Shown piece after piece: positions 29,626-38,578 of a DNA stretch of 64,000 nt. Source of the DNA: Pseudoduganella dura (lineage in GTDB: Bacteria > Pseudomonadota > Gammaproteobacteria > Burkholderiales > Burkholderiaceae_D); the NCBI RefSeq assembly GCF_009727155.1, contig NZ_WNWM01000002.1, positions 3,410,001 through 3,474,000 on the forward strand, read 5' to 3'. A model generated the notes under the pieces. That model was given only the letters and a program-made list of their open reading frames with translations. It was not told the DNA's origin and did not search any database. How positions within the stretch are numbered: the stretch's first letter is position 1; every line of letters starts with the position of its first letter. Position numbers and translations under genes: made by a program.

Positions 29626-30590
29626 TATTGCGTGGTGAATGACCAGTTGCGGGTGACGGCAACGCTGTCCACGGTACCGCGGAAAGAAACCTCGTAAGTG
29701 GTGCCGGCACTGAGCCGGGCGAGCGGCACGATGGCGGCCGCGGCTTCCGGCGTGTGCGAGTCCACCGCGGTTGCCAGCAGCCGCACGGGCAGCTCCGAAC
29801 CGCCGCGCGGCTTGATCGTGAAGCTGGTCACGGTGAGCGTGGAGGAGATGTTCGCATGCACGCTGACCGGATAGCCCACCTCGTTCTGGTTCGGTACCGG
29901 GTCCGGCGATTCGCTGTCGCTCATGAAGTTGGCAGGCACCGCGGCCTGGCCATCGACCGGATACACCGCCACGCTGCCGCGTGCCAGGCCGGTTGCGTAA
30001 CCGTTGCTGGCGGCAAAATTGGTGGTGAAGTAGGTGTAATTGGTGGCGCTGGACGCCCCCACGCCCATTTCGCGGAACACCGGTTCGAATACGAGAAAGC
30101 GGTGGTAGATCGCCGCGATGAGCTCTTCGGCATGGAAGAAGCCCGAGCGGTCGTTGGCGGCGGAGATCACTTCGCCATATGCCGATGGATTGACGATCCG
30201 GTAGCCGGCAGCGGTCAGGCGGTCGCCCGTCGTGACGCCGGTAAAGCCGGAATTGCCGCGCACCTGGTCGTGCGATACGGTATTGTTGAGCCGCAGGTAG
30301 TTCGAATGGCCCACGGCGGCGGTATCGATCAGCGTGTTGCGCGTCAGTGTCCCCAGGCCGACCTGGCTGCGGCGGTAATTGAACCATGCAAAACCATCGG
30401 CCGCCGTGTCGCCGGTGGCGATGGGGGCACCCGATTGCCCCGCAGGCGCAGCGGGTGTGGCAACGGGAGTGGCGGCCGTGGAAGGGGTGTCGTCACCACC
30501 GCCACCGCCGCAAGCGGCGAGCATCGCCGCCAGCAGCATGGCCGGCAACCCTGATTTCCATCGCAAATTACGCCCGTCCTTCAAATGCAT
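29625..30590 (-). CDS. CAP-domain lipoprotein
   Basis: The 321-residue protein is a predicted lipoprotein, with lipobox LAAC and acylated Cys27 followed by a Gly-rich spacer. Residues about 60-210 form a CAP/SCP domain: NYRRSQVGLGTLTRN, VGHSNYLRLNN, VSHDQ, YGEVISAAND and AEELIAAIYHR. The C-terminal part (about 235-320) looks like an Ig-like domain ending SFRGTVDSVAVTRNWSFTTQ. CAP proteins in bacteria are extracellular, of mostly unknown activity. The pairing with a cytoplasmic Hpt gene is unexpected. Confidence 0.85.
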   Translation of the reverse strand: MHLKDGRNLRWKSGLPAMLLAAMLAACGGGGGDDTPSTAATPVATPAAPAGQSGAPIATGDTAADGFAWFNYRRSQVGLGTLTRNTLIDTAAVGHSNYLRLNNTVSHDQVRGNSGFTGVTTGDRLTAAGYRIVNPSAYGEVISAANDRSGFFHAEELIAAIYHRFLVFEPVFREMGVGASSATNYTYFTTNFAASNGYATGLARGSVAVYPVDGQAAVPANFMSDSESPDPVPNQNEVGYPVSVHANISSTLTVTSFTIKPRGGSELPVRLLATAVDSHTPEAAAAIVPLARLSAGTTYEVSFRGTVDSVAVTRNWSFTTQ

Positions 30591-30775
30591 GATCAGCTCC
30601 TGCTTTTTTCAAGGCCAACCCGGCCATTGCGCGATTCTATGCCAAATCGGCCGCTGCCGGGATACGGTTACCATTGTTACCATTGCACCAATCGGAACAG
30701 CGGACACGGGGCCGGCGTTACAATAAGGTTCATTCATTACGGGCCTGTCCATTGAAGAACACGCGCACAGGGCGC

Positions 30776-31534
30776 ATGCAGCGCGCCAAATTCGCTTTGC
30801 CCAGCTTCGTCACGTTGCTGTCGATCGCCTGCGGTTTCGGCAGCATTGTGATTTCCGTGGACAATGCGCACGCCGGTTTTCCCGCCGATTACCGGCTCGC
30901 CGCGGCACTGCTGGTGTTGGCCGGCATCTTCGATGCGCTCGATGGCTTCGTGGCGCGTGCCACCGGCACCAGTTCAGAGTTCGGCGTGCAGCTCGATTCG
31001 ATCGCGGACGTGATGAATTTCGGCGTCGGTCCCGCGATACTGCTGTATTGCTATGCGTTCGTGCAGATGGGGCCTGCCGATCCCGTCCTGCTGCGGGCCG
31101 GCGGACTGGCGGCCTTCTTCTTCGTGGCCTGCGGCGCGTTGCGGCTGGCCCGCTTCAACGTGAGCGTGGGGCGCACCGATCCGAAATATTTTGTCGGCAT
31201 GCCGATCACCGCGGGCGCGGCGTGCGTGGCAGCGGTGGTGGTGGCATGGCCGTTTCCGCCGGAGACGAGCCTGCATGGCTGGCTGGTGGTGGTGCTGCTG
31301 TTCGCCGTGGGCAGCCTGATGGTTTCCACGATCCGCTTCCCCAGTTCGAAGCAGAAGAAGAGCGTGGCCGCACTGGTGCTGCTGCTGGTGAACGTGGGCC
31401 TGCTCGTCTGGCTGCGGTTCTATTACTTCGTGCTGTTCTTCGCGCTGTACATCGCCGCCACGCTGGCATTGAACCTGGCCTGGCGGAGCGGCTGGAAGGG
31501 CATTGCGCCGCCGCTCGTCTACGAGGAAGATTGA
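30776..31534 (+). CDS. pssA: CDP-diacylglycerol-serine O-phosphatidyltransferase
   Basis: The 252-residue integral membrane protein carries the CDP-alcohol phosphotransferase signature D-x2-DG-x2-AR-x8-G-x3-D-x3-D, seen from FDALDGFVARATG through EFGVQLDSIADVMNFG. It makes phosphatidylserine, the precursor of phosphatidylethanolamine. About seven hydrophobic segments follow. The ATG at 30776 is used; a TTG at 30752 is equally possible, and neither has a strong ribosome-binding site. A -10-like TACAAT lies at 30719. The tail ends PPLVYEED. Confidence 0.93.
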   Translation: MQRAKFALPSFVTLLSIACGFGSIVISVDNAHAGFPADYRLAAALLVLAGIFDALDGFVARATGTSSEFGVQLDSIADVMNFGVGPAILLYCYAFVQMGPADPVLLRAGGLAAFFFVACGALRLARFNVSVGRTDPKYFVGMPITAGAACVAAVVVAWPFPPETSLHGWLVVVLLFAVGSLMVSTIRFPSSKQKKSVAALVLLLVNVGLLVWLRFYYFVLFFALYIAATLALNLAWRSGWKGIAPPLVYEED

Positions 31535-31591
31535 CCGGGGCGATGAAACGGCAGTCGTCGGAGCGCGGCGGCCAGCTTGCCGCAACAGGCG

Positions 31592-31612
31592 ACGGGGCAC
31601 GGGGTGCCCCGT
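31592..31612. other. Perfect hairpin between convergent genes
   Basis: ACGGGGCAC/GTGCCCCGT forms a nine-bp stem with a GGG loop between pssA and the oppositely oriented reductase gene. There is no T-tract, so it may block readthrough only weakly. Confidence 0.5.
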
Positions 31613-31616
31613 GCCA

Positions 31617-32528
31617 TCAGGGTACTTCGTGCCCTTGCGCCGCGCGCAGGATCTCGAACCACTGGGTACGGCTCAGCGTGAAGTGCGTGGCGCGCACCGC
31701 TTCGGCAATCGCCTCGACGCGCCCGCTGCCCGTCAGCGGGATCGGCCTGGATGGCAATTGCATGATCCACGCGAACACCACGCTGCCGAACGATTGTTCC
31801 GTTTCACCGGCGATCCGGGCGATGGTGGCACGCAGCGGCCCGGTGGCGGCGTCGTCGCGGAACAGGCGGCCGCCGGCCAGCGGCGACCAGATCATCGGCG
31901 CCACGCGCCGATCCTGCAAGCCATCGAAGGTTTCATCGTACAGCGGCGCCGTATGCAGCGGCGAGAACTCCACCTGGTTCGTGGCGAGCGCAATGCGGCG
32001 GTGCAGGCTGTCGAACTGGTGGCGGGTGAAGTTCGATACGCCGAAATGCTTCACCTTGCCCGCCGCGCGCAGGTGTTCGAAGGTTTCGGCAATCTCGTCG
32101 AAATCCATCAGCGGATCGGGGCGATGGATCAGCAGCAGATCGAGGAAATCGGTGCGCAGCGCCCTGAGCGAGTTGTCGACCGACGCCGTGATATGGGCCG
32201 CCGACGTGTCGTACTGCTTGACCGTATGCTCGGAGCGCGCCGGCGACACCAGCTTGATGCCGCACTTGCTCACCAGCTGGATGCGTTCGCGCAGCGCCGG
32301 CCGCAAGGCGAGCGCTTCGCCGAACAGCGCCTCGACACCGTAATTGCCGTAGATGTCCGCATGGTCGAAGCTGGTGACGCCCAGTTCGATGCAGCCCTCG
32401 ATCAACGCCAGGCGCTCCTGCGGCGACATCTTCCATTCCCCCATGCGCCACATGCCGGCAACGATGCGCGACAGCGCGAGACCATCTTCGGAAGTGCGGA
32501 CGGCGGGGCAGGAAGAATGCTTCGTCAT
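31617..32528 (-). CDS. Aldo/keto reductase, YdhF-like
   Basis: The 303-residue protein is a TIM-barrel aldo/keto reductase. The catalytic tetrad is present as Asp55 and Tyr60 in FDHADIYGNYG, Lys88 in LVSKCGIK and His135 in LLLIHRPDP. VKHFGVSNF and the NADPH-binding end PIPLTGSGRVEAI also match. It should reduce carbonyl compounds with NADPH in the cytoplasm; the YdhF group has no firm physiological substrate. It lies behind the dacC terminator, so it is transcribed separately. Confidence 0.9.
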   Translation of the reverse strand: MTKHSSCPAVRTSEDGLALSRIVAGMWRMGEWKMSPQERLALIEGCIELGVTSFDHADIYGNYGVEALFGEALALRPALRERIQLVSKCGIKLVSPARSEHTVKQYDTSAAHITASVDNSLRALRTDFLDLLLIHRPDPLMDFDEIAETFEHLRAAGKVKHFGVSNFTRHQFDSLHRRIALATNQVEFSPLHTAPLYDETFDGLQDRRVAPMIWSPLAGGRLFRDDAATGPLRATIARIAGETEQSFGSVVFAWIMQLPSRPIPLTGSGRVEAIAEAVRATHFTLSRTQWFEILRAAQGHEVP

Positions 32529-32591
32529 GGCGGGTAACTTTCTGATTGAGGGGAGCTCAAATTATAGAGCGCACAGGGAGCGCACGCGCAC

Positions 32592-32619
32592 AAAAAAGCC
32601 CGCCGGCGGCGGGCTTTTT
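32592..32619 (-). terminator. Rho-independent terminator after dacC
   Basis: A GCCCGCC/GGCGGGC stem is flanked by A- and T-tracts on both sides, so it can terminate in both directions. It lies about 28 bp past the dacC stop. Confidence 0.85.
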
Positions 32620-32647
32620 AATAGCTTGCTTCAGCAGCCTGCGCGGC

Positions 32648-33793
32648 TTATTTCAGCCACAGGCGCATCGAATCCCACGCGCGGCCGAAGATCGAAGCCT
32701 GTTCCACCGTTTCCAGCGCAACGACCGGCAGTTCGAGCAGCGGTTTGCCATCGACCATCATCTTCAGCTTGCCCACGTTGGCGCCTTCCGCCAGCGGAGC
32801 CACCAGCGGATCTTTCCGCTCCAGCACCGGCTTCATCTTGGCAGCGACACCCTTCGGCACGGTGACCATCACATCCTGGCGGAAGCCGATCTTCATGGTG
32901 CCCTTGGCGCCTTTCCAGATCTGCGGCGTGTCCACGGCCTGGCCCTTCGAATACAGCTTCACGGTGTCGAAGTTCTGGAAGCCCCAGTTCAGCAGCTTCT
33001 GGCTTTCGGCCGTGCGGGTAGCGTCGGAATTGGTGCCCATCACCACCGAGATCAGGCGGCGTTCCAGGTTGCCGTTCGGGCGCTTGGCCGAGGCCACCAT
33101 GCAGTAGCCGGCCGATTCCGTGTGGCCGGTCTTCATGCCGTCCACGGTCGGGTCGAGCCACAGCAGGCGGTTGCGGTTCGGCTGCGTGATCTTGTTGTAG
33201 GTGAAGCTCTTGACCGAGTCGATCTTGTAATACTGGGGGAACTCCAAAATCACGTGCTTGGCCAGCACGGAAAGATCGCGCGCCGTGGTGTAGTTGTCCG
33301 GGCTGGGCAGGCCGTGCGGATTGGCGAAGCGCGTGTTGGTCATGCCCAGGCGTTGTGCCTCGCGGTTCATCAATGTGACGAAGGTGGCTTCGTCGCCGGC
33401 CACCGCTTCGGCCAGCGCCACGGCGGCATCGTTGCCCGACTGGACCATCAGGCCGTGCAGCAGGTCGTTGATCGACACGGGAACGGCCGGGTCGATGAAC
33501 ATCTTCGAGCTGGAAGAGTCCACTTTCCATGCGCGCACGGAGACGTTGACCTTCTGGTTGATATCGAGCTTCTTGTCGCGCAGCGCTTCGAAGGTAATGA
33601 ACGCCGTCATGATCTTCGTCAGCGACGCCGGCTCGACACGCATGTTCGGGTCCTGCGCGGCGATCAGCTGGCCACTGGTGGCATCGAGCAGCAGCCAGGA
33701 CTTGGCGGCAATCGTCGGGGCAGGGAGGGTTTGTGCTACGGCGGAGGAAAGTAACAGGACACTGGAAGCCAGTGCCGCGAGCAGTTTTTTCAT
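32648..33793 (-). CDS. dacC: D-alanyl-D-alanine carboxypeptidase (PBP5/6 type)
   Basis: The 381-residue precursor has a signal peptide (KKLLAALASSVLLLSSAVAQ) and all penicillin-binding motifs: S57LTK60, SGN in VQSGNDAAVAL, and KTG in MKTGHTESAGYC. A C-terminal beta-domain and a terminal amphipathic segment (IFGRAWDSMRLWLK) that anchors PBP5/6 to the outer face of the inner membrane complete it. It trims the terminal D-Ala from peptidoglycan pentapeptides. The ATG at 33793 was chosen because the signal peptide starts there. The exact paralogue (dacA or dacC) is uncertain. Confidence 0.93.
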   Translation of the reverse strand: MKKLLAALASSVLLLSSAVAQTLPAPTIAAKSWLLLDATSGQLIAAQDPNMRVEPASLTKIMTAFITFEALRDKKLDINQKVNVSVRAWKVDSSSSKMFIDPAVPVSINDLLHGLMVQSGNDAAVALAEAVAGDEATFVTLMNREAQRLGMTNTRFANPHGLPSPDNYTTARDLSVLAKHVILEFPQYYKIDSVKSFTYNKITQPNRNRLLWLDPTVDGMKTGHTESAGYCMVASAKRPNGNLERRLISVVMGTNSDATRTAESQKLLNWGFQNFDTVKLYSKGQAVDTPQIWKGAKGTMKIGFRQDVMVTVPKGVAAKMKPVLERKDPLVAPLAEGANVGKLKMMVDGKPLLELPVVALETVEQASIFGRAWDSMRLWLK

Positions 33794-33883
33794 GGATCTG
33801 GAATCTCTATGTGGAGCGCCTAAGAAAGCTTGAAGCGGGGACCATTTCATTCAACGAAAAAATGGCCCGGACATTATAGGCGC

Positions 33884-34549
33884 TCACGCGTCCTCGGTGT
33901 CGTCCCGTTGTTGCGCCCGGCCCAGCCACAATGCGGTCACCCAGCTCTTGATGTGATTGAGCTTGCGATGGAAGAAATGGTCCGCGCCGGGAATCACCAG
34001 CACCGGCACATCCTGGGGACGGGCCCAGTCGAACACCGCCTGCAGCGGGATCGTGTCGTCGTTCTCGCCATGGATCAGGATCGTGTTCGGCGCGATGTCG
34101 GCCATCTGCCACTTGCCGGCCGCAGCGCCCACCAGCACAAGGCCTTCGACCGGGGTGCCGGCGGCGGCAAGGCGCTGCGCCAGCTGCGACTGCACGTAGG
34201 TGCCGAACGAGAAGCCCGACAGCGCCACCGGCAGGTCGGGAAATTGCTCGACCATGTGGCGGTACAGCAGTTCCATGTCGTCCGTCTCGCCATGACCGCG
34301 GTCATGTTCGCCTTCGGACTGGCCCACGCCGCGGAAATTGATGCGCGCCACCGCATAGTCGAGCGCCACGAAGGCGCGCGCCAGCGTTTGCGCGACCTTG
34401 TTTTCCATCGTGCCGCCATACAGCGGGTGCGGGTGCGCCACCAGGGCGATGCCGCGCGGCTTCCTGCCGTCCAGCGGCAGGTCGATCAGGCCCTCCATCA
34501 GGCCGGCATTGCCCTGCATCGTGAAATGCTTGGTGTTCTTGTTCATCAT
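33884..34549 (-). CDS. Alpha/beta hydrolase
   Basis: The 221-residue protein is a small serine hydrolase of the group with AHPHPLYGGTMENKVA near the N-terminus and INFRGVGQSEGEHD. The nucleophile is Ser114 in SGFSFGTYV; the acid is probably in HGENDDTIPL and the His in PGADHFFH. The substrate is unknown; related proteins are annotated as esterases. The first two codons are both ATG. Its start overlaps the stop of the ferredoxin gene (TAATG), so the two are coupled. Confidence 0.88.
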   Translation of the reverse strand: MMNKNTKHFTMQGNAGLMEGLIDLPLDGRKPRGIALVAHPHPLYGGTMENKVAQTLARAFVALDYAVARINFRGVGQSEGEHDRGHGETDDMELLYRHMVEQFPDLPVALSGFSFGTYVQSQLAQRLAAAGTPVEGLVLVGAAAGKWQMADIAPNTILIHGENDDTIPLQAVFDWARPQDVPVLVIPGADHFFHRKLNHIKSWVTALWLGRAQQRDDTEDA

Positions 34550-34869
34550 TACTTGATCTTGAGCCTTTCCACCGGTTGGCCACCGACCAGGTGGCTGTCG
34601 ATGATTTCATCGATGTCGGAGTTGTCCACGTAGGTGTACCACGTGCCTTCGGGATAAACGACGAGCACGGGGCCGTGTTCGCAGCGGTCCAGGCAGCCGG
34701 CCTGGTTGATCCGCACGCCGCCGGCGCCATTGATGTCCAGTTGCTTGCAGCGCTTCTTCGCGTGTTTCTGTGCCTGCTCGGCGCCGCGCGGGCCGCAGCT
34801 TTCGCGGCCGTCGTCCCGCGTGTTCATGCAGAAGAACACATGGTGTTTGAAGTAGGGAGTCTCGCTCAT
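34549..34869 (-). CDS. Thioredoxin-like [2Fe-2S] ferredoxin
   Basis: The 106-residue protein resembles the thioredoxin-fold ferredoxins (NuoE-like). FKHHVFFCMNTR and RESCGPRGAEQAQKH provide two Cys, and AGCLDRCEHGPVLVVYPEG provides the other two. The cluster is probably redox active, but no partner reductase is adjacent. The ATG at 34869 (MSETPYFKHH) fits the family start; an upstream start would add an unrelated basic tail. It is coupled to the downstream hydrolase, a pairing whose meaning is unclear. Confidence 0.9.
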   Translation of the reverse strand: MSETPYFKHHVFFCMNTRDDGRESCGPRGAEQAQKHAKKRCKQLDINGAGGVRINQAGCLDRCEHGPVLVVYPEGTWYTYVDNSDIDEIIDSHLVGGQPVERLKIK

Positions 34870-34909
34870 GCTTGCCTCGTTTTGCGTCAAGCCGTAATGA
34901 TACCCGCGA

Positions 34910-36097
34910 TCAGGGCTTATTGAGTTTATGGGATGGCAGCCACAGGAACCACAGCGCGCAGAAGGGCCACAGTAGCGACAGGAACTGCGCCGCGCCATTG
35001 AAATTCAGGAACTTCCCTTGCACCCATGCCTGCATGGTGGCGCTGAAATACGGGTTCACCGGCGTGCTGTTGACCACCACGATGCCCAGCAGGATGGTGG
35101 CGATCGCCAGCCGCCGCTGCGCCGCCAGCGGTGCGAATGCCAGGCCGGCGACCATGATGCCGCCGATCAGGAAGCCGCCTTGCGCACCGGGCGTGACCCA
35201 GGCATACGCATTGTCGGGCGTGAACAGCAGGGCCGAAGCCAGCGTCTTCGTCACCACGGCCGCTGCCAGCAGCGCCGCCGCCAGCAGCAGGCGCGGCGCT
35301 GGCCGGCGCATGAGGCACAGCAGTGTCAGCGCCGCGCCGACCATGCCGCAGGCGGTGATCATGGTTTCGGACAGCCAGTATTGTTCCACCGTCAGTTCCG
35401 GATCGGGGCGCACCCAGGCCAGCAGGTCGATGTCCATTTCCAGCAGGTCGCTGGCCCAGCCGGACAGCGTGGGCAGCACCTGCCCCTGGCCGAACAGGAA
35501 CGAGGTGGGATAGATCTGCGCCAGCGGCCACAGCGCCACCAGTACCAGCCCCTGGCTGGCGTGCAGCGCGAACCAGCGCTGCCGCAGGCGGTACAGGTGG
35601 CTGGTATCGAGCAGCTTGCGCGCGGTGAGCACGCCGATCAGGCCGCCCAGCGCGCAGCCCGCCGCGTTGGTATAGAAGTCGAGGTTCGACGATACGCGGC
35701 TGGGCAGGTAGGTCTGCACCGCTTCCATCAGGCCCGACACGAAGGCGCCCAGGATGGCGGCGGCGATGAAGGCCAGGATGCCGCGCAGGGCGGGGTGCAG
35801 CGCATACGCGATCAGCATGCCGAACGGAACATAGCCGATCACGTTGATGATCGCATCGAACTTGGTCCAGTAGCGCGGCATCGCCGTATGCTCGAGGAAA
35901 ATCGTCGGCGACAGCCCCTGGTTGTGCCAGCCGGTGAACGGGTACCAGCTGGCATAGATGATCAGCAGCAGGTAGGCGAGCAGGCTGGCACGGGCCACGG
36001 GCGAACCGCGCTGCGGCCTGGTCTCCGGCACCGGGCCAGGCGGCGCGGCAGGCGGCGGCGGGGCCGCCGCGGCGCCGGCGTGTTCGTCCCCGGTCAT
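34910..36097 (-). CDS. VanZ-family membrane protein
   Basis: The 395-residue protein has a Pro/Ala-rich cytoplasmic N-terminus and about ten hydrophobic segments. The first half shows the VanZ-like pattern: LLLIIYASWYPFTGW, KFDAIINVIGYVPFGMLIAY and SGLMEAVQTYLPSRVSSNLDF. The second half is a further membrane region of unknown role. VanZ itself gives low teicoplanin resistance in enterococci, but most family members have no known function. It starts three bases past the stop of the lipid-transport lipoprotein gene, so it belongs to the same operon. Confidence 0.85.
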   Translation of the reverse strand: MTGDEHAGAAAAPPPPAAPPGPVPETRPQRGSPVARASLLAYLLLIIYASWYPFTGWHNQGLSPTIFLEHTAMPRYWTKFDAIINVIGYVPFGMLIAYALHPALRGILAFIAAAILGAFVSGLMEAVQTYLPSRVSSNLDFYTNAAGCALGGLIGVLTARKLLDTSHLYRLRQRWFALHASQGLVLVALWPLAQIYPTSFLFGQGQVLPTLSGWASDLLEMDIDLLAWVRPDPELTVEQYWLSETMITACGMVGAALTLLCLMRRPAPRLLLAAALLAAAVVTKTLASALLFTPDNAYAWVTPGAQGGFLIGGIMVAGLAFAPLAAQRRLAIATILLGIVVVNSTPVNPYFSATMQAWVQGKFLNFNGAAQFLSLLWPFCALWFLWLPSHKLNKP

Positions 36098-36099
36098 GT

Positions 36100-36750
36100 T
36101 CAGCGCGGCGGCTGCGTGGCCAGCCAGGCGAGAAGATCGGCCGCGATCGCATCCGACGTGGCGGCCAGCGCGCTGGCGCCGCCGGCCGCATCCGCGCTGG
36201 GCGCATCGGCCGAGCGGGTGAACGTGCGCTGGTCCACCAGCAGGTGGCCGCGGAACAGCGAAGCGCGCAACGAAATATTGGCGGTGCTTTGTGTGGCGCT
36301 GGCGAAGTTCTGCGAGAACTCGTCCATGTCCAGGCGCAATAGCGGTAGCCCGCCGGTGGCGTCGGTGGTGGACAGCACTTTCACGCCGCCCTGGGCGATG
36401 CGGGCCTTGAGCCGTTGCGACAGCAGCTGCAGCGGCGTGGCGGCCCAGCGGTTGTATGCATAGGGCAGCGCCTGCTGCGCATTGGCATACATCAGGCGGT
36501 AGAACATGCGGTCGGTGTCGAGCGTGGCGGGGCCGTTCACGTCCGCCACCACCAGCGCCGGAAAGCTGGCCGCGGCGGGCATTGCCGTCACCGGCGCGGC
36601 CACCGGGCCGAAATCGAAGCTGGTGGGCGCCGGGGCCTTGGTCGAGGCGCAGCCGGTCAGCAAGGCGGCACAGGCCACGGCGATCGTCGCGATCGTGGCG
36701 CCGGGCCGGGTGGGGGAGCGGAGCGGGGAGTGGGGCATGGTGTCGTTCAT
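36100..36750 (-). CDS. ABC transport auxiliary lipoprotein (PqiC/MlaD-associated type)
   Basis: The 216-residue protein has a lipoprotein signal with lipobox LTGC, then SFDFGPV and a beta-rich domain containing VADVNGPATLDTDRMFYRL and YAYNRWAATPLQLLSQRL. This is the pattern of outer-membrane lipoproteins accompanying MCE systems, such as PqiC. It probably receives or bridges lipids on the outer membrane side. It lies 18 bp after the mlaD-like gene and next to vanZ. Confidence 0.88.
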   Translation of the reverse strand: MNDTMPHSPLRSPTRPGATIATIAVACAALLTGCASTKAPAPTSFDFGPVAAPVTAMPAAASFPALVVADVNGPATLDTDRMFYRLMYANAQQALPYAYNRWAATPLQLLSQRLKARIAQGGVKVLSTTDATGGLPLLRLDMDEFSQNFASATQSTANISLRASLFRGHLLVDQRTFTRSADAPSADAAGGASALAATSDAIAADLLAWLATQPPR

Positions 36751-36768
36751 CGCGTGGTTTTCACTCCA

Positions 36769-37710
36769 TTATTGCCTGGCCGGCGCAGCGAAGCCGGGTT
36801 CGCCCGGGCCGGGCGTGATATCGGGTGCGCCGAACAGGATGCTTTGCGGGCGGTCGTTCAGGGTGTTCATCGTGCGCCGCACGGCGCGCATCGACGAGCG
36901 GGTTTCGTCGGTCAGCGCCGTGATGCCCGGCAGCGTTTCCAGCTGCGCGCCGGTCGTCACCGCTTCCACGCCGTTGACGGCACGGTCGACGGAATCGCCG
37001 ATGCGTGTCAGGGTGCCGTCCGGGCCATGCAGGCTTTGCGACAGCGCCGTCACGTCCCGCGCGAGCGTGTTGACCGAATCGATCGCCGTTTCCGCCTTCG
37101 TGGCCAGCGCCGGCAGCTTCTCGATGGTGGGCCCCAGCTGGTCCGGCAGCGCCTTGTAGCGGTTGACGGTTTCGCTCACGTCCGAGAATGCTGCCAGGAT
37201 GGTCTTGCGGTTGTCGTCGCTCAGCAGGTCGTTCAGCTTTTCCGTCACCTTTTCCGCCTGCGACAGGATCGCGGTACCGCGCTTTTCCAGCTGGTCCAGC
37301 AGGCCGGGACGCAGCGGAATGCGGGCCGGATCGTCGGCATTCGTGGCCAGACGCGGCGAGCCCACCGATTCGTCGTCGAGCTGGATGTAGGCGATGCCGG
37401 TCACGCCCTGGTAGCCTAGCGTGGCATAGGTGGTTTTCGTGATCGGCGTGGCCGGATCGATCGCCAGGTGGACCAGGATCTGGCCTGCCCGCTGCGGATC
37501 GAAGTCGATGCCGTCGACCTTGCCCACCTCGAGGCCGCGGTAGCGCACGGCCGCCTGCGGGTTCAGGCCCGGCACGGCCAGCGTGGTGGCCAGCAGGTAG
37601 GGATCGTATTCCACGCGGTCGCGGTTGAACCAGATGCCGAACAGGACGGCGGCCACGAGCAGCGTCAGCGTGAAGATGCCGGTCATGAAGGCGTGCGATC
37701 GGTTTTCCAT
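36769..37710 (-). CDS. MCE-domain lipid-binding protein (MlaD-like)
   Basis: The 313-residue protein has one N-terminal membrane anchor (MTGIFTLTLLVAAVLFGIWF), an MCE domain (about 40-120; AAVRYRGLEVGKVDGIDFDP, TLGYQGVTGIAYIQL) and a long helical tail to about 290 predicted to form a coiled barrel. It is longer than E. coli MlaD (183), closer to PqiB/YebT-like tails. Such proteins form hexameric rings that carry phospholipids across the periplasm. Confidence 0.92.
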   Translation of the reverse strand: MENRSHAFMTGIFTLTLLVAAVLFGIWFNRDRVEYDPYLLATTLAVPGLNPQAAVRYRGLEVGKVDGIDFDPQRAGQILVHLAIDPATPITKTTYATLGYQGVTGIAYIQLDDESVGSPRLATNADDPARIPLRPGLLDQLEKRGTAILSQAEKVTEKLNDLLSDDNRKTILAAFSDVSETVNRYKALPDQLGPTIEKLPALATKAETAIDSVNTLARDVTALSQSLHGPDGTLTRIGDSVDRAVNGVEAVTTGAQLETLPGITALTDETRSSMRAVRRTMNTLNDRPQSILFGAPDITPGPGEPGFAAPARQ

Positions 37711-37747
37711 ATGTGCTCCTTAATTGGTACAGGCCCGGTGCAGGCGC

Positions 37748-38578
37748 CTACTCAAGGGCTTCCAGGGCGCGCTTGCCGCGGTCGCCCAGGAAGAATTCCT
37801 TGATGAACGGGTGATCGAAGCGGATCACGTCGTGCGTCGGCCCCACCGCGATCACGTGTTTTTCAGCCAGCACCGCGATCCTCGTCGACAGTGCGAACAG
37901 CGTATCCAGGTCGTGCGTCACCATCACCACGGTCAGGCCCAGTTCGCGGTGCAGCGACTTGATCAGCGAAACAAAGCTTTCCGAGCGATCCGGGTCGAGG
38001 CCGGCAGTGGGCTCGTCCAGGAACAGCAGCTTCGGCTCCAGCGCCAGGGCACGGGCCAGGGCCACGCGCTTGACCATGCCGCCGGAAAGGTCGGAGGGCA
38101 TCTTGTTCGCATGCTCCGGACCAAGGCCTACCATGTTCATCTTCAGCAGCACGGCGTCGCGCACCAGCGCGTCGGGCAGCACGCGCAATTCGCGCATCGG
38201 CTGGGCGACGTTCTCGAACACCGTGAGCGCCGAATACAGCGCGCCTTCCTGGAACAGCATGCCCCAGTGGTTGCGCAGCAGTTGCAGCTGGGCGGGCTTG
38301 GCTTGCGTGATGTCCTCGCCGAACACGCGCACGCAGCCTTGCGACGGGCGTTCGAGACCCAGCATCTGGCGCAGCAGCACGGTCTTGCCGGTGCCGGACC
38401 CGCCGACGATCGACATGATCTCGCCCGGCTCGATCGTCAGGTTCAGGTCGTTGTGAATGACGGTCTTGCCGAACTTCGTCTGCAAATGGGTGATCTCGAC
38501 GACGGGCACGCTGCCGTCGAGCGTCAGTTCGCTCGGCTCTTCGGAGCAGCTGCGGCCGGCGTCGTCGATCTCGTCCAT
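37748..38578 (-). CDS. ABC transporter ATPase (MlaF-like)
   Basis: The 276-residue ATPase has Walker A GGSGTGKTVLL, signature LSGGMVKR, Walker B LLFLDEPTAGLDP and switch VMVTHDLDTL. The N-terminus has an acidic extension of about 25 residues. It energises the MlaE-like permease. The ATG at 38578 overlaps the permease stop (ATGA), and earlier in-frame ATGs would lie within the permease gene. Confidence 0.93.
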   Translation of the reverse strand: MDEIDDAGRSCSEEPSELTLDGSVPVVEITHLQTKFGKTVIHNDLNLTIEPGEIMSIVGGSGTGKTVLLRQMLGLERPSQGCVRVFGEDITQAKPAQLQLLRNHWGMLFQEGALYSALTVFENVAQPMRELRVLPDALVRDAVLLKMNMVGLGPEHANKMPSDLSGGMVKRVALARALALEPKLLFLDEPTAGLDPDRSESFVSLIKSLHRELGLTVVMVTHDLDTLFALSTRIAVLAEKHVIAVGPTHDVIRFDHPFIKEFFLGDRGKRALEALE

